Below, one piece after another: positions 1-7,736 of a DNA stretch of 16,386 bases; positions within the stretch are counted from its first letter, which is position 1; the number at the start of each line of letters is the position of its first letter. The DNA lies in NCBI GenBank assembly GCA_902795715.1, contig CADBME010000414.1, forward strand, positions 1 to 16,386, in the 5' to 3' direction. The DNA is from an uncultured Lachnospiraceae bacterium. Its GTDB lineage: Bacteria > Bacillota_A > Clostridia > Lachnospirales > Lachnospiraceae. The notes beneath the pieces are model-generated. The model did not search any database. It was given only the letters and a program-made list of their open reading frames with translations, and was not told the DNA's origin. The translations under genes and the position numbers were made by a program.

Positions 1-449
1 CCGAATGCGTCATTTACGAATACTTCTGCCAGGGAAGCGAGCTCTTTGGAGAAAGCCTCTCCGTTCTTGGTCTCTTCCTTACGATAACGTGTGTTCTCAA
101 GAAGAACCACATCCCCATCCTTCATTGCCGCAACCGCTGCTCTGGCATTAGGTCCAACAACCTCGGGATCTGCTGCAAACTTAACTTCCTGCCCCAGGAG
201 CTCGGACATTCTTACTGCAACCGGTGCAAGAGATAATTCAGGTTTGGGCTCTCCCTTAGGTTTACCCAGGTGGGAACAGAGGATAATCCGGCCGCCGTCA
301 GCGATCAGTTTCTTAATAGTCGGAAGGGAAGCAACCAGACGGTTCTCATCCGTAATCTTTCCATCCTGAAGGGGTACATTAAAATCGCAACGTACCAGAA
401 CCTTCTTGCCTTTTACATTAATATCATCTACAGATTTCTTATTCAGCAT
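1..449 (-). CDS. pgk: Phosphoglycerate kinase, N-terminal part (cut by window edge)
   Basis: Phosphoglycerate kinase transfers the acyl phosphate of 1,3-bisphosphoglycerate to ADP in cytosolic glycolysis. Only the first 149 codons are in the window; the frame is open to base 1. Seen in the translation: the substrate-binding motif RCDFNVPL at about residues 20-27, the SHLGKPKG motif at 59-66, LLENTRY at 116-122 and VNDAF at 145-149, all characteristic of the PGK N-terminal domain. The ATG at 449-447 has AAGGAG six to seven bases upstream, which fixes the start. It follows gap in the same direction, the usual clostridial gap-pgk order, but a hairpin terminator lies between them. No convincing private promoter was seen, so expression probably needs readthrough from gap. 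The family assignment is secure. Confidence 0.97.
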   Translation of the reverse strand, partial: MLNKKSVDDINVKGKKVLVRCDFNVPLQDGKITDENRLVASLPTIKKLIADGGRIILCSHLGKPKGEPKPELSLAPVAVRMSELLGQEVKFAADPEVVGPNARAAVAAMKDGDVVLLENTRYRKEETKNGEAFSKELASLAEVFVNDAF

Positions 450-516
450 ATCAATCTCCTTTTTATAGCCCGGATTTCCGGCAAAGAGACAAGAGGACCT
501 TCCTCTGTCTCCCGGA

Positions 517-546
517 AGAAAAAGGTCCGGTCCAAAAGACCGGACC
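517..546 (-). terminator. Hairpin terminator between gap and pgk
   Basis: On the minus strand a perfect 9-bp stem (GGTCCGGTC / GACCGGACC, loop of 5) is followed directly by TTTTTCTT. It lies about 90 bases after the original end of gap and about 70 bases before pgk, so it should end or reduce transcription leaving gap. The 3' part of the stem can also pair with bases 495-503 further downstream, but that would form only after the terminator. Confidence 0.85.
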
Positions 547-634
547 CATATCTCGGATCAATATCGGAAGCCCTTGCGGACTCCATAAGCATTCATTATC
601 CTATGTCAAAAAATGCAGCTCTATCTATCCCGGA

Positions 635-727
635 TTATGCTAACTCAGCAAAATACTTGATGGTACGAACCATCTGAGATGTGTAGCTGTTCTCGTTGTC
701 ATACCATGAAACAACCTGAACTTCTTA
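635..727 (-). other. In-frame stop and orphaned last 29 codons of gap
   Basis: Bases 725-727 give TAA on the minus strand. The same frame continues from 724 to 638 encoding EVQVVSWYDNENSYTSQ followed by MVRTIKYFAELA, and ends at TAA 635-637. This is the normal GAPDH C-terminus. A single base change (TAC to TAA) would explain the interruption; restored, the protein would be 338 residues, the normal family length. There is no second start codon with a ribosome binding site, so the segment is not an independent gene. Confidence 0.9.
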
Positions 728-1651
728 CAGGTCATCGCCAACAGGGTTAACCATGGTCTGTGTAGCATCGAAGAGAGAACCATATCTCATGCCAACGATA
801 TCGGAAGATACGATCTCATCTGTGTTGTATCCGAAGGACTCATTGGAAGCAGCCTTCATAGCGGCATTGATGCCTTCCACGCTGATGTCTGCACCCTTAA
901 CAACTGCGGTAAGGATTGTTGTGGAACCGGTCGGGGTCGGAACACGCTGTGCAGCGCCGATCAGCTTGCCGTTAAGCTCAGGGATTACAAGGCCGATAGC
1001 CTTAGCAGCACCTGTGCTGTTGGGAACGATGTTGACAGCTGCAGCACGGGAACGTCTCTTGTCGCCCTTTCTCTGCGGTCCGTCCAGTGTCATCTGGTCG
1101 CCTGTGTAAGCGTGGATTGTACACATGATACCAGCCTGGATCGGTGCATATTTATTGAGGGCATCAGCCATCGGAGCAAGACAGTTTGTTGTACAGGATG
1201 CTGCGGAAATGATAGTATCCTCAGCCTTCAGGATCTGATGGTTTGTGTTGTAAACAACAGTGGGAAGATCATTTCCAGCCGGAGCGGAAATAACAACCTT
1301 CTTAGCTCCTGCATTGATATGAGCCTGAGCTTTAGCCTTGCTGGTATAGAAACCGGAGCACTCTAATACAACGTCAACACCGATCTCTCCCCAAGGACAA
1401 TTGTTAGCATCCGGGAATGCATAGATCTTAATCTCTTTGCCGTCTACAGTGATGGAATCTTCGCCGGCGGAAACGGTTGCTGCCTTCTCATAAGTTCCCT
1501 GAGAAGAATCATACTTTAACAGGTGAGCAAGCATTTCAGGGCTGGTAAGATCGTTGATAGCAACAACTTCATAACCCTCTGCTCCGAACATCTGTCTGAA
1601 AGCAAGACGACCGATACGACCGAAACCGTTAATTGCAACTTTTACTGCCAT
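725..1651 (-). CDS. gap: Type I glyceraldehyde-3-phosphate dehydrogenase, interrupted by an in-frame TAA
   Basis: GAPDH oxidises glyceraldehyde 3-phosphate with NAD and phosphate to 1,3-bisphosphoglycerate. Seen: the Rossmann motif INGFGRIGR at residues 7-15, the active-site ASCTTNC with catalytic Cys153, and His180 in the [10 protein letters not shown] segment. The ATG at 1651 is chosen because AGGAGG lies 8 bases upstream; a TTG six bases earlier is too close to it. The reading frame stops at TAA (725-727) after 308 residues, following PVGDDL, where the family has Tyr. The frame then continues with 29 perfectly family-like codons to a second TAA. The product as read lacks the WYDNENSY segment, whose Asn and Tyr contact the nicotinamide in known structures, so a truncated enzyme is unlikely to work. 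The cause could be a sequence error, a strain mutation, or stop readthrough. Confidence 0.95.
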   Translation of the reverse strand: MAVKVAINGFGRIGRLAFRQMFGAEGYEVVAINDLTSPEMLAHLLKYDSSQGTYEKAATVSAGEDSITVDGKEIKIYAFPDANNCPWGEIGVDVVLECSGFYTSKAKAQAHINAGAKKVVISAPAGNDLPTVVYNTNHQILKAEDTIISAASCTTNCLAPMADALNKYAPIQAGIMCTIHAYTGDQMTLDGPQRKGDKRRSRAAAVNIVPNSTGAAKAIGLVIPELNGKLIGAAQRVPTPTGSTTILTAVVKGADISVEGINAAMKAASNESFGYNTDEIVSSDIVGMRYGSLFDATQTMVNPVGDDL

Positions 1652-1726
1652 GTTCAATTCCTCCTAAGTTAAAAAAATAAAAATTAAATACTTCTTGCAG
1701 CAGATTACCCTTTCTGTTGCAAAATC

Positions 1727-1763
1727 TGACAAGAATCTTGTCAAACCTTTTAATATTTGACAA
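1727..1763. promoter_or_regulatory. Overlapping inverted repeats in the gap leader
   Basis: Three TTGTCA elements alternate in orientation. A perfect 17-base palindrome TGACAAGAaTCTTGTCA (1727-1743) overlaps TTGTCAAA-N10-TTTGACAA (1738-1763). They start about 15 bases downstream of the predicted gap transcription start, where a repressor could block elongation or an RNA hairpin could form. No regulator family is recognised from the motif. Confidence 0.45.
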
Positions 1764-1782
1764 AATAATAGTCGATATTTCA

Positions 1783-1811
1783 AGTATAATTTTTAACAAA
1801 TAGACCATCAA
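1783..1811 (-). promoter_or_regulatory. Promoter of gap
   Basis: On the minus strand a -35 TTGATG (1811-1806) and a -10 TATACT (1788-1783) are separated by 17 bases, a good sigma-A match. Transcription would start near 1776 and leave a leader of about 125 bases before the gap ATG. Confidence 0.7.
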
Positions 1812-1880
1812 TTATTCATGTTATTTTGACCCGTTTTTTTATACTTCTTTCATCACCTGTTCTTCCTGTGTTTTTTGGTC

Positions 1881-1897
1881 CTGCTGCCATAATTTCT
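1881..1897 (+). repeat. 17-base direct repeat, copy 1
   Basis: CTGCTGCCATAATTTCT is repeated at 2239-2255 with one mismatch (C for the 14th base). This copy lies in the spacer immediately upstream of the -10 element of the short-RNA promoter. Confidence 0.6.
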
Positions 1898-1905
1898 GCT
1901 ATAAT
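1897..1905 (+). promoter_or_regulatory. Extended -10 promoter for a short leader RNA
   Basis: TGCTATAAT is a perfect extended -10 element on the plus strand. The -35 region is poor (TTGGTC at 1875-1880, spacer 19), which fits the extended -10 class. A start near 1912 is expected. A strong terminator follows about 115 bases downstream. Confidence 0.5.
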
Positions 1906-1911
1906 AAACAA

Positions 1912-2027
1912 GGATTTCTTTTACTCTCCGGAGCTTCAGACAGGAGGAATACTTAAAAGTGTATATTTTGAGCGAGTGAAAGAAACTTTTTTCAGCTCCC
2001 GCCCCACAAAAAGGCGGGAGGTTTTTT
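1912..2027 (+). ncRNA. Predicted short terminated RNA upstream of gdhA
   Basis: An extended -10 promoter at 1897-1905 and an intrinsic terminator at 1996-2027 bracket about 115 bases with no substantial gene. The RNA contains AGGAGG (1942-1947) followed 11 bases later by a six-codon frame, GTG at 1959 to TGA at 1979 (MYILSE if started with Met). CTCC at about 1926-1929 could pair with the GGAG. It may be a small RNA, or a leader whose termination controls gdhA. No known riboswitch class was recognised. Confidence 0.4.
1996..2027 (+). terminator. Intrinsic terminator upstream of gdhA
   Basis: An 8-bp perfect stem CTCCCGCC / GGCGGGAG with a 9-base loop is followed by GTTTTTT. It is plus-strand only, since no T-run follows the stem on the other strand. 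It implies a plus-strand transcript starting upstream, although no plus-strand gene precedes it. Confidence 0.88.
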
Positions 2028-2120
2028 ATCGCAAAAATGAATTTTCTTTTATTATTTATCTCATTTTTAACCTGAAATCCTGCAAAAACAAGGCGAAACT
2101 GGCTTGTTTTTGAATTTTAA

Positions 2121-3695
<1,575 letters not shown>

Positions 3696-3760
3696 TCCTG
3701 ATACTGTGGACTTCCTGAAATATCAGATATTAAGAAATAATATGTAGTAAAGAATCAGAT

Positions 3761-3792
3761 AAGGGGACTGTCGCATTGGCGGCAGTCCCCTT
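3761..3792 (+). terminator. Terminator of gdhA, possibly shared with rlmH-A
   Basis: A 14-bp stem (AAGGGGACTGTCGC / GCGGCAGTCCCCTT, one G-T pair) with an ATTG loop follows gdhA by 65 bases. The T-run is short (TTT then CACATT). It lies between convergent gdhA and rlmH-A, so it may serve both strands. Confidence 0.75.
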
Positions 3793-3872
3793 TCACATTC
3801 AGAGATCAAATGATTGAATTTGACAAGCACCTGGTATAAGGAGCAGTCGGACAGGTATTGATTGGGACTCTC

Positions 3873-4346
3873 CTATTTGTGGTAGGGCTGGTTATTTCGG
3901 ATCCGGTATCCCCGGTAGATTTGTTCGAGAAGGATCATGGCCGACATGGAGACCGGCATGCTAAAGCAGGAAAGGCAGAGATTGACAGACTTTCCTTCCC
4001 TGGAGAGGGCCAGCCGGGATTCTCTCTCCAAAGTCCCGTAATCCGCTTCTTCTTCCCCTTGGGGAGAAATCAGGAAAACAAGGGATCTGAGGGCCATCCT
4101 CTCCCACTCCCCGATCCGGTCGGCAAACTGTTCTGAAGTCAGATCGGCTTTCCCGGCAGTCACTCTTATAAGGAGGTTCTTTTCGTCCGCTGCCTGGGCA
4201 AGAAGTCTCTCCCACTCCTTGTCCCTTCGTATAAAATGATACCGGACTTTACAATCACCGCTCAGGCGTTTTTTATACTCCTCCATAGCCCTGATATAAA
4301 AGTCTTCCGGTTTTTTTGACTCTTTTATGTAAATCTCATATTTCAT
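3873..4346 (-). CDS. RlmH-like SPOUT protein A: C-terminal tail kept, SAM loop lost
   Basis: This 157-residue protein is the size of RlmH, which methylates N3 of pseudouridine 1915 in 23S rRNA. The ends match the family: YIRAMEEYKKRL near 17-28 and LLEQIYRGYRI with terminal PYHK at 139-157. Between them the SAM-binding region is not conserved. Where RlmH has IGGSxGL this protein reads ISPQGEEE (93-100), and where the family has MTFPHQMMRV it reads FSMPVSMSAM (128-137). It is therefore unlikely to bind SAM alone. The ATG at 4346 is the first possible start, since a TAG lies two codons upstream; the GGAGG is 15 bases away, which is long. It lies downstream of RlmH-like gene B with a tRNA between. 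It could be a catalytic partner of B or a degenerating paralogue. Confidence 0.85.
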   Translation of the reverse strand: MKYEIYIKESKKPEDFYIRAMEEYKKRLSGDCKVRYHFIRRDKEWERLLAQAADEKNLLIRVTAGKADLTSEQFADRIGEWERMALRSLVFLISPQGEEEADYGTLERESRLALSREGKSVNLCLSCFSMPVSMSAMILLEQIYRGYRIRNNQPYHK

Positions 4347-4382
4347 CTGCTATCTTCATTTCCTCCGACCGATCTGCCACAG

Positions 4383-4410
4383 CCGGCAGTTCTTTTTTTC
4401 CTCCTGCCGG
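4383..4410. promoter_or_regulatory. Hairpin in the leader of rlmH-A
   Basis: CCGGCAG and CTGCCGG form a perfect 7-bp stem around 14 bases. On the minus strand the loop side carries GGAGG followed by seven A. It lies 37 bases upstream of the rlmH-A start. The role is unknown. Confidence 0.35.
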
Positions 4411-4437
4411 GCTTATCCGGCAAGGCAAACTTTTTGC

Positions 4438-4466
4438 TTGCACAATTCAAAAAAATATTGTATTAT
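4438..4466 (+). promoter_or_regulatory. Promoter of tRNA-Arg
   Basis: TTGCAC (4438-4443) and TATTAT (4461-4466) are 17 bases apart, and the -10 ends 28 bases before the mature tRNA. This fits a dedicated sigma-A promoter reading against the flanking rlmH-like genes. Confidence 0.7.
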
Positions 4467-4493
4467 ATTCTGCGGATGTTTTAGACGTCCTGT

Positions 4494-4567
4494 GGACCAG
4501 TAGCTCAGCTGGATAGAGCACCAGTTTCCGGAGCTGGGTGTCGGGGGTTCGAGTCCCTTCTGGTTCA
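4494..4567 (+). tRNA. tRNA-Arg, anticodon CCG
   Basis: The 74 bases fold into a full cloverleaf. Acceptor GGACCAG pairs with CTGGTTC (one G-T), D stem GCTC/GAGC, anticodon stem CCAGT/GCTGG (one T-G at the loop end), and T stem GGGGG/CCCTT around TTCGAGT. The anticodon loop TTCCGGA places CCG at 4528-4530, which reads the arginine codon CGG. The discriminator is A and no CCA is encoded. It stands alone, with its own promoter and terminator, between two genes on the opposite strand. Confidence 0.95.
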
Positions 4568-4580
4568 TAGTTTTTAAAAT

Positions 4581-4620
4581 CGTCTCAGAGCGTTTATTTA
4601 AGCGGTCTGGGACGTTTTTT
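4581..4620 (+). terminator. Terminator of tRNA-Arg, overlapping the end of rlmH-B
   Basis: CGTCTCAGA (4581-4589) pairs with TCTGGGACG (4606-4614), 9 bp with one T-G, followed by TTTTTT (4615-4620). The T-run reaches into the stop codon of rlmH-B (4619-4621). On the minus strand the stem is followed by ATTTT, so it may also end the rlmH-B transcript weakly. Confidence 0.85.
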
Positions 4621-5083
4621 ATTGCACTGCCCGGGCAATCTGCTGGCAGAGGATGACTCTCATCATCTGATGGGGAAAGGTCATGGCGGAAAAGCTCAGT
4701 TTTTCATCAGCCCTCTTTCGAACGGCATCCGACAGGCCCAGAGATCCGCCAATGATAAAGAGGCAGGAGCCTCCTGAACTTTCCAGGGCTTTCATGCGCT
4801 TCCTCAATCTTTGGGCAAATTCCTGTGAGGACCGCTGCCTTCCGTCAATACACAGGGCTATTACATAGTCCTCCCGGGAAATATGAGAAAGTATCCGTTC
4901 TCCTTCCAGGTCCAGGATTCTTTTTTCCACTACCTGGGAAGCCCGGGCCGGTGTCGCTTCATCGGCGCATTCAAGGATGGAAACCGGAAATCGCCCTCTA
5001 ATCATTTTCAGGAAGGCATTAATGCCTTCCTGAAAGTATTTTTCTTTTATTTTGCCTACGCATATAATACGGATTTCGCTCAT
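4619..5083 (-). CDS. rlmH: RlmH-like SPOUT protein B: SAM loop kept, C-terminal tail lost
   Basis: RlmH methylates 23S rRNA pseudouridine 1915. The first 145 residues of this 154-residue protein are canonical: IICVGKIKEKYF near 6-17, the SAM-binding IIGGSLGLS at 110-118, and the knot segment MTFPHQMMRVIL at 134-145. The end is not. The family continues with a (E)QIYRAF...PYHK tail, whereas here CQQIARAVQ is followed by TAA, so the conserved Glu and Tyr are replaced and the tail is absent. No other frame downstream encodes it, so this is not a simple frameshift. The stop coincides with the T-run of the tRNA terminator. The ATG at 5083 lies 20 bases after the yugP-like stop with only a weak AGAGAG site, so it is probably cotranscribed. 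In known RlmH the tail of one subunit completes the active site of the other; here it would have to come from protein A. Confidence 0.92.
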   Translation of the reverse strand: MSEIRIICVGKIKEKYFQEGINAFLKMIRGRFPVSILECADEATPARASQVVEKRILDLEGERILSHISREDYVIALCIDGRQRSSQEFAQRLRKRMKALESSGGSCLFIIGGSLGLSDAVRKRADEKLSFSAMTFPHQMMRVILCQQIARAVQ

Positions 5084-5103
5084 TGCAGTTTCTCTCTTTA
5101 AAT

Positions 5104-5817
5104 CTATCGTCTTCTTCCGCCAAATAGAATAACCAGTCTGAGCAGCTGTAAAAGGGAAGATGCTGCTGCGGCCACATAGGTCAGGGCTGCGGCAGTCAGC
5201 ACTTTTTTGGCCCCATTCACTTCATCCGGGTAGAGGAGACCGGATTCACTGAGAATACGGAGAGCTCTGCCGGAGGCATCGAATTCCACCGGAAGGGTGA
5301 TCAGCTGGAAAATAACAGTGAGAGAAAAGAGCAGGATACCGATCGTAATCAGCGGCCTTGCAAAGCTGAGCAGGACGCCGATGATAATCATGGGCCAGGC
5401 TATAGTGGAACCTATATTGACCGCAGGAACGATGGCTCCCCTCACTCTCAGGGGAGCATAGGCCGTATTATCCTGGATGGCATGGCCGCATTCGTGGGCT
5501 GCCACACCTATGGCTGCCACGGAATCTGACCGGAAGGTGGTATCCGACAGGCTCAGGATCTTGGTCTGAGGATTGTAATTGTCCGTCAGATTTCCTGAAA
5601 TATGTTGGATCTGCACGTCATAGATTCCTGCATTCCGAAGAATCTTCTCCGCTGCCATAGCCGCTGTAATGCCGGAGTGGCTGCGCACTTTCTGATATTT
5701 TTTATAGGTAGAAGACACCCTGGCCTGGGCCAGAAGGCAGATGCCGACACCGATCAGAACCAGTATGTAGGTCCAGTCGAATCCGTAATAACCATAACCC
5801 GCACCGGGAATATACAT
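5104..5817 (-). CDS. YugP-type membrane zinc metallopeptidase
   Basis: This 237-residue protein belongs to the zinc peptidase family typified by Bacillus YugP. Seen: a glycine/tyrosine-rich start, a first membrane helix at about 16-31, the zinc-binding HECGH at 108-112 followed by AIQDNTAYAPLRVR, helices at about 135-155 and 157-175, the motif LPVEFDAS at 175-182 whose Glu is the likely third ligand, and a C-terminal helix at about 205-232. The ATG at 5817 is chosen because GAGGTG lies just upstream; a more distal ATG at 5844 has no ribosome binding site. It precedes rlmH-B by 20 bases. Substrates are not known for the family. About 125 bases separate it from the lipoprotein gene upstream, where no clear promoter was found. 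Confidence 0.9.
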   Translation of the reverse strand: MYIPGAGYGYYGFDWTYILVLIGVGICLLAQARVSSTYKKYQKVRSHSGITAAMAAEKILRNAGIYDVQIQHISGNLTDNYNPQTKILSLSDTTFRSDSVAAIGVAAHECGHAIQDNTAYAPLRVRGAIVPAVNIGSTIAWPMIIIGVLLSFARPLITIGILLFSLTVIFQLITLPVEFDASGRALRILSESGLLYPDEVNGAKKVLTAAALTYVAAAASSLLQLLRLVILFGGRRR

Positions 5818-5944
5818 AAAAAACACCTCACTTCCAATAATCATTATTCAAGACTCAGTCTCGAATCTGGCGTCGGATCCGGGTCAGTATGCTGACACCT
5901 TACATTCCCGAATCCGTCTGTAAAAAAATGTAATGGGAACAATC

Positions 5945-6817
5945 TTATTTTACTTCCGGAATCATCTTAGAGATACGATATTTTTTTCCTGACTTTTTCA
6001 TCGTGCCATCTTTCCAGGCGGATGCCAGGTAATCATCAAGAAGAGGAATCAGATCCGAGTCCCTGCGAAAACCTGCGCTGAACTCTTCCAGGTCAAAGGT
6101 CACCGTGTAGACCAGGTTTTCGTACTGGGTTCCGTCTCCGATCATGGAAGTACTGTCAAAGACATCCACCAGGGCGCAGCTGGCCGTTCCGGCAGCCACC
6201 CTGAGCAGGCAGTGGACGACATCTTTTTCCGTGGAATAATTGACGCCCAGTTCTTTGGCTTTCTCCTCTCCGGGGCTTCCTTCCACCACCACAAACTCCC
6301 TCATCTGGCTGATCTTATTCCTGTCTCTGCATTTTTCCTTGTCTTTGTTTTTAAAATGAACAATAATGGCCAGTTTATTTTTCAGGTAGGAGCGTGAAAA
6401 GGACATGGAATTCTTCTGGGCTTCTGTCCACACAGTCCTTCCCCATACACAGTCAATCTGACCGGACTCCAGCATATCAGCTGCCTGATCCGCTTCTATG
6501 CCTATGTATTCGGCCTCCAGACCGAGACCGGCAGCAAAGGCTCCTGCCAGATCCGCACCGAATCCGGTCCAGGAATCCGCATCCTCTTCCATGAAAAATA
6601 TGGGCTGGCCGGGTATGACGCCAATCTTCAGACTGCCCCGGTTTTTTGCCACAGCAAGGTCGCTGGTCACATCCTCCGTCGTCCCTTCCTCACTTACCCG
6701 GCTGGACTCCTGAGCTGACTGGGATGTGGTGCACCCGGCCAGGCAGGAAAGAGCGGCCAGGGCCGTCAGAAATAAGAAAAATCGATTTCGCAGGTTATGC
6801 CATCTGCTTTCTTTCAA
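5945..6817 (-). CDS. Amino-acid-type ABC transporter solute-binding lipoprotein
   Basis: This 290-residue protein resembles family 3 extracellular solute-binding proteins, which deliver polar amino acids to ABC importers. Seen: a basic start, hydrophobic stretch 13-27, lipobox LAGC with Cys29, a Ser/Glu-rich linker, then GSLKIGVIPGQPIFF, a TGFGADLAGAFAAGLGLEAEYI core and an SGQIDCVWG segment typical of lobe 1, with lobe 2 following. No in-frame ATG lies between the yebC stop and the signal peptide. The TTG at 6817 has GAGGA eight bases upstream and starts 4 bases after the yebC stop, implying translational coupling. An earlier ATG would overlap yebC and overextend the signal peptide. No permease or ATPase gene is adjacent, so it is an orphan binding protein or a sensor component. 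The ligand cannot be told. Confidence 0.85.
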   Translation of the reverse strand: MKESRWHNLRNRFFLFLTALAALSCLAGCTTSQSAQESSRVSEEGTTEDVTSDLAVAKNRGSLKIGVIPGQPIFFMEEDADSWTGFGADLAGAFAAGLGLEAEYIGIEADQAADMLESGQIDCVWGRTVWTEAQKNSMSFSRSYLKNKLAIIVHFKNKDKEKCRDRNKISQMREFVVVEGSPGEEKAKELGVNYSTEKDVVHCLLRVAAGTASCALVDVFDSTSMIGDGTQYENLVYTVTFDLEEFSAGFRRDSDLIPLLDDYLASAWKDGTMKKSGKKYRISKMIPEVK

Positions 6818-6821
6818 GGTT

Positions 6822-7556
6822 TTAATCCTCTTCTTCCCAGTTATGGTAGACAGCCTGAACATCATCGTCCTCTTCCAGGAGATCCAGGATGCGGTTCAGG
6901 TTCTTGATGTCATCGGGATTGGATAATTTAACGTAATTATCCGGAATCATAGTCTCTTCAGCAGAAGCCATGGGAACGCCTTCTTTCTCCAGGGCCTCCC
7001 GGACTTCACTGAAGCTGTCCGGATCTGTTATGATCTCGTAGCTGTCCTCTTCTTCTTCAAAATCTTCTGCCCCTGCATCGAGAGCCAGCATCATGAAATC
7101 ATCAGGATCTGTCTCATATTCTTCTTTTGATACGATGATCTGTCCTTTTTTCTGGAACATGAAGGATACACAGCCGCTGGTGCCGATGTTTCCCTTGCCC
7201 TTGGAAAATGCCGCCCTGACATTGGCTGCTGTCCGGTTCTTATTGTCTGTCAGTGTTTCCACGATGATAGCAATCCCGCTGGGACCGTATCCTTCGTAGG
7301 TGTTCTGAACGAAATTAACCGACTCCAGGTTGCCTGCCGCCTTCTTGATGCCTCGCTCAATGGTATCATTAGGCATATTGTTGGCCTTTGCCTTGGCAAT
7401 AACATCACGAAGTTTACTGTTATTATTGGGGTCTGCCCCGCCTTCTTTGACGGCTACTGCGATCTCTCTGCCGATGACGGTAAAAATCTTGCCCTTGGCG
7501 GCATCATTCTTTTCCTTTTTGTGTTTGATATTGGCAAATTTTGAATGTCCTGACAT
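6822..7556 (-). CDS. yebC: YebC/PmpR-family protein
   Basis: YebC-family proteins were first described as DNA-binding regulators; some members have since been linked to ribosome stalling at proline runs. The 244 residues match the family from end to end: the signature start [14 protein letters not shown], the segment [19 protein letters not shown], the [14 protein letters not shown] block at about 88-101, [10 protein letters not shown], and an acidic C-terminal domain. The ATG at 7556 has AAGGAG seven bases upstream. A perfect TATAAT lies so close to the start (7575-7580) that any transcript from it would have almost no leader. The lipoprotein gene follows 4 bases after its TAA stop. Which role it has here cannot be decided from sequence. 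Confidence 0.95.
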   Translation of the reverse strand: MSGHSKFANIKHKKEKNDAAKGKIFTVIGREIAVAVKEGGADPNNNSKLRDVIAKAKANNMPNDTIERGIKKAAGNLESVNFVQNTYEGYGPSGIAIIVETLTDNKNRTAANVRAAFSKGKGNIGTSGCVSFMFQKKGQIIVSKEEYETDPDDFMMLALDAGAEDFEEEEDSYEIITDPDSFSEVREALEKEGVPMASAEETMIPDNYVKLSNPDDIKNLNRILDLLEEDDDVQAVYHNWEEED

Positions 7557-7574
7557 GTCAATTCTCCTTCATCT

Positions 7575-7603
7575 ATTATAGTTTCTTCTTTATTTTTATC
7601 TGA
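7575..7603 (-). promoter_or_regulatory. Possible promoter just upstream of yebC
   Basis: On the minus strand TATAAT (7580-7575) is preceded by TTCAGA with an 18-base spacer. The -35 lies in the first unit of the tandem repeat. The predicted start would fall at the ribosome binding site, so this is doubtful. Confidence 0.3.
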
Positions 7604-7694
7604 ATTCTGTTTTATCTGAATTCTGTTTTATTTGAATTCTGTTTTTTCTGAATTCTGTTATTACTGTTTCCTGTTATATCTGCATTCTGTCTCT
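7599..7694. repeat. 16-base tandem repeat array, about six units
   Basis: Units of TCTGAATTCTGTTTTA begin at 7599, 7615, 7631 and 7647 with very few changes; two more decayed units begin at 7663 and 7679 (TCTGCATTCTGTCTCT). There is no spacer, so it is a minisatellite and not a CRISPR array. It fills the gap between the CorC-like gene and yebC. Confidence 0.9.
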
Positions 7695-7736
7695 TCATTC
7701 GATCGGTGTTCTATCTGTAAACCCCAAACACTTGCA

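Noticed and set aside
450..470. Promoter directly upstream of pgk (TATAAA)
   Set aside because: The box is only 13 bases from the ATG and merges with the ribosome binding site, and its -35 spacing is poor.
725..727. Reassigned TAA codon (TAA read as an amino acid) to explain the gap interruption
   Set aside because: TAA ends yebC (6822-6824), the lipoprotein gene (5945-5947), rex (10428-10430) and rlmH-B (4619-4621), so it is a normal stop in this genome.
1787..1799. Rex operator at the gap promoter
   Set aside because: Only one half-site TTGTTAA (1799-1793 on the minus strand) is present; the second half matches 3 of 7 bases.
4568..4618. Frameshift hiding the missing tail of rlmH-B
   Set aside because: All three minus-strand frames beyond the stop were read; none encodes anything like the PYHK tail before reaching the tRNA.
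7599..7694. CRISPR array
   Set aside because: The units are 16 bases long and abut with no spacers, and no cas genes are present.
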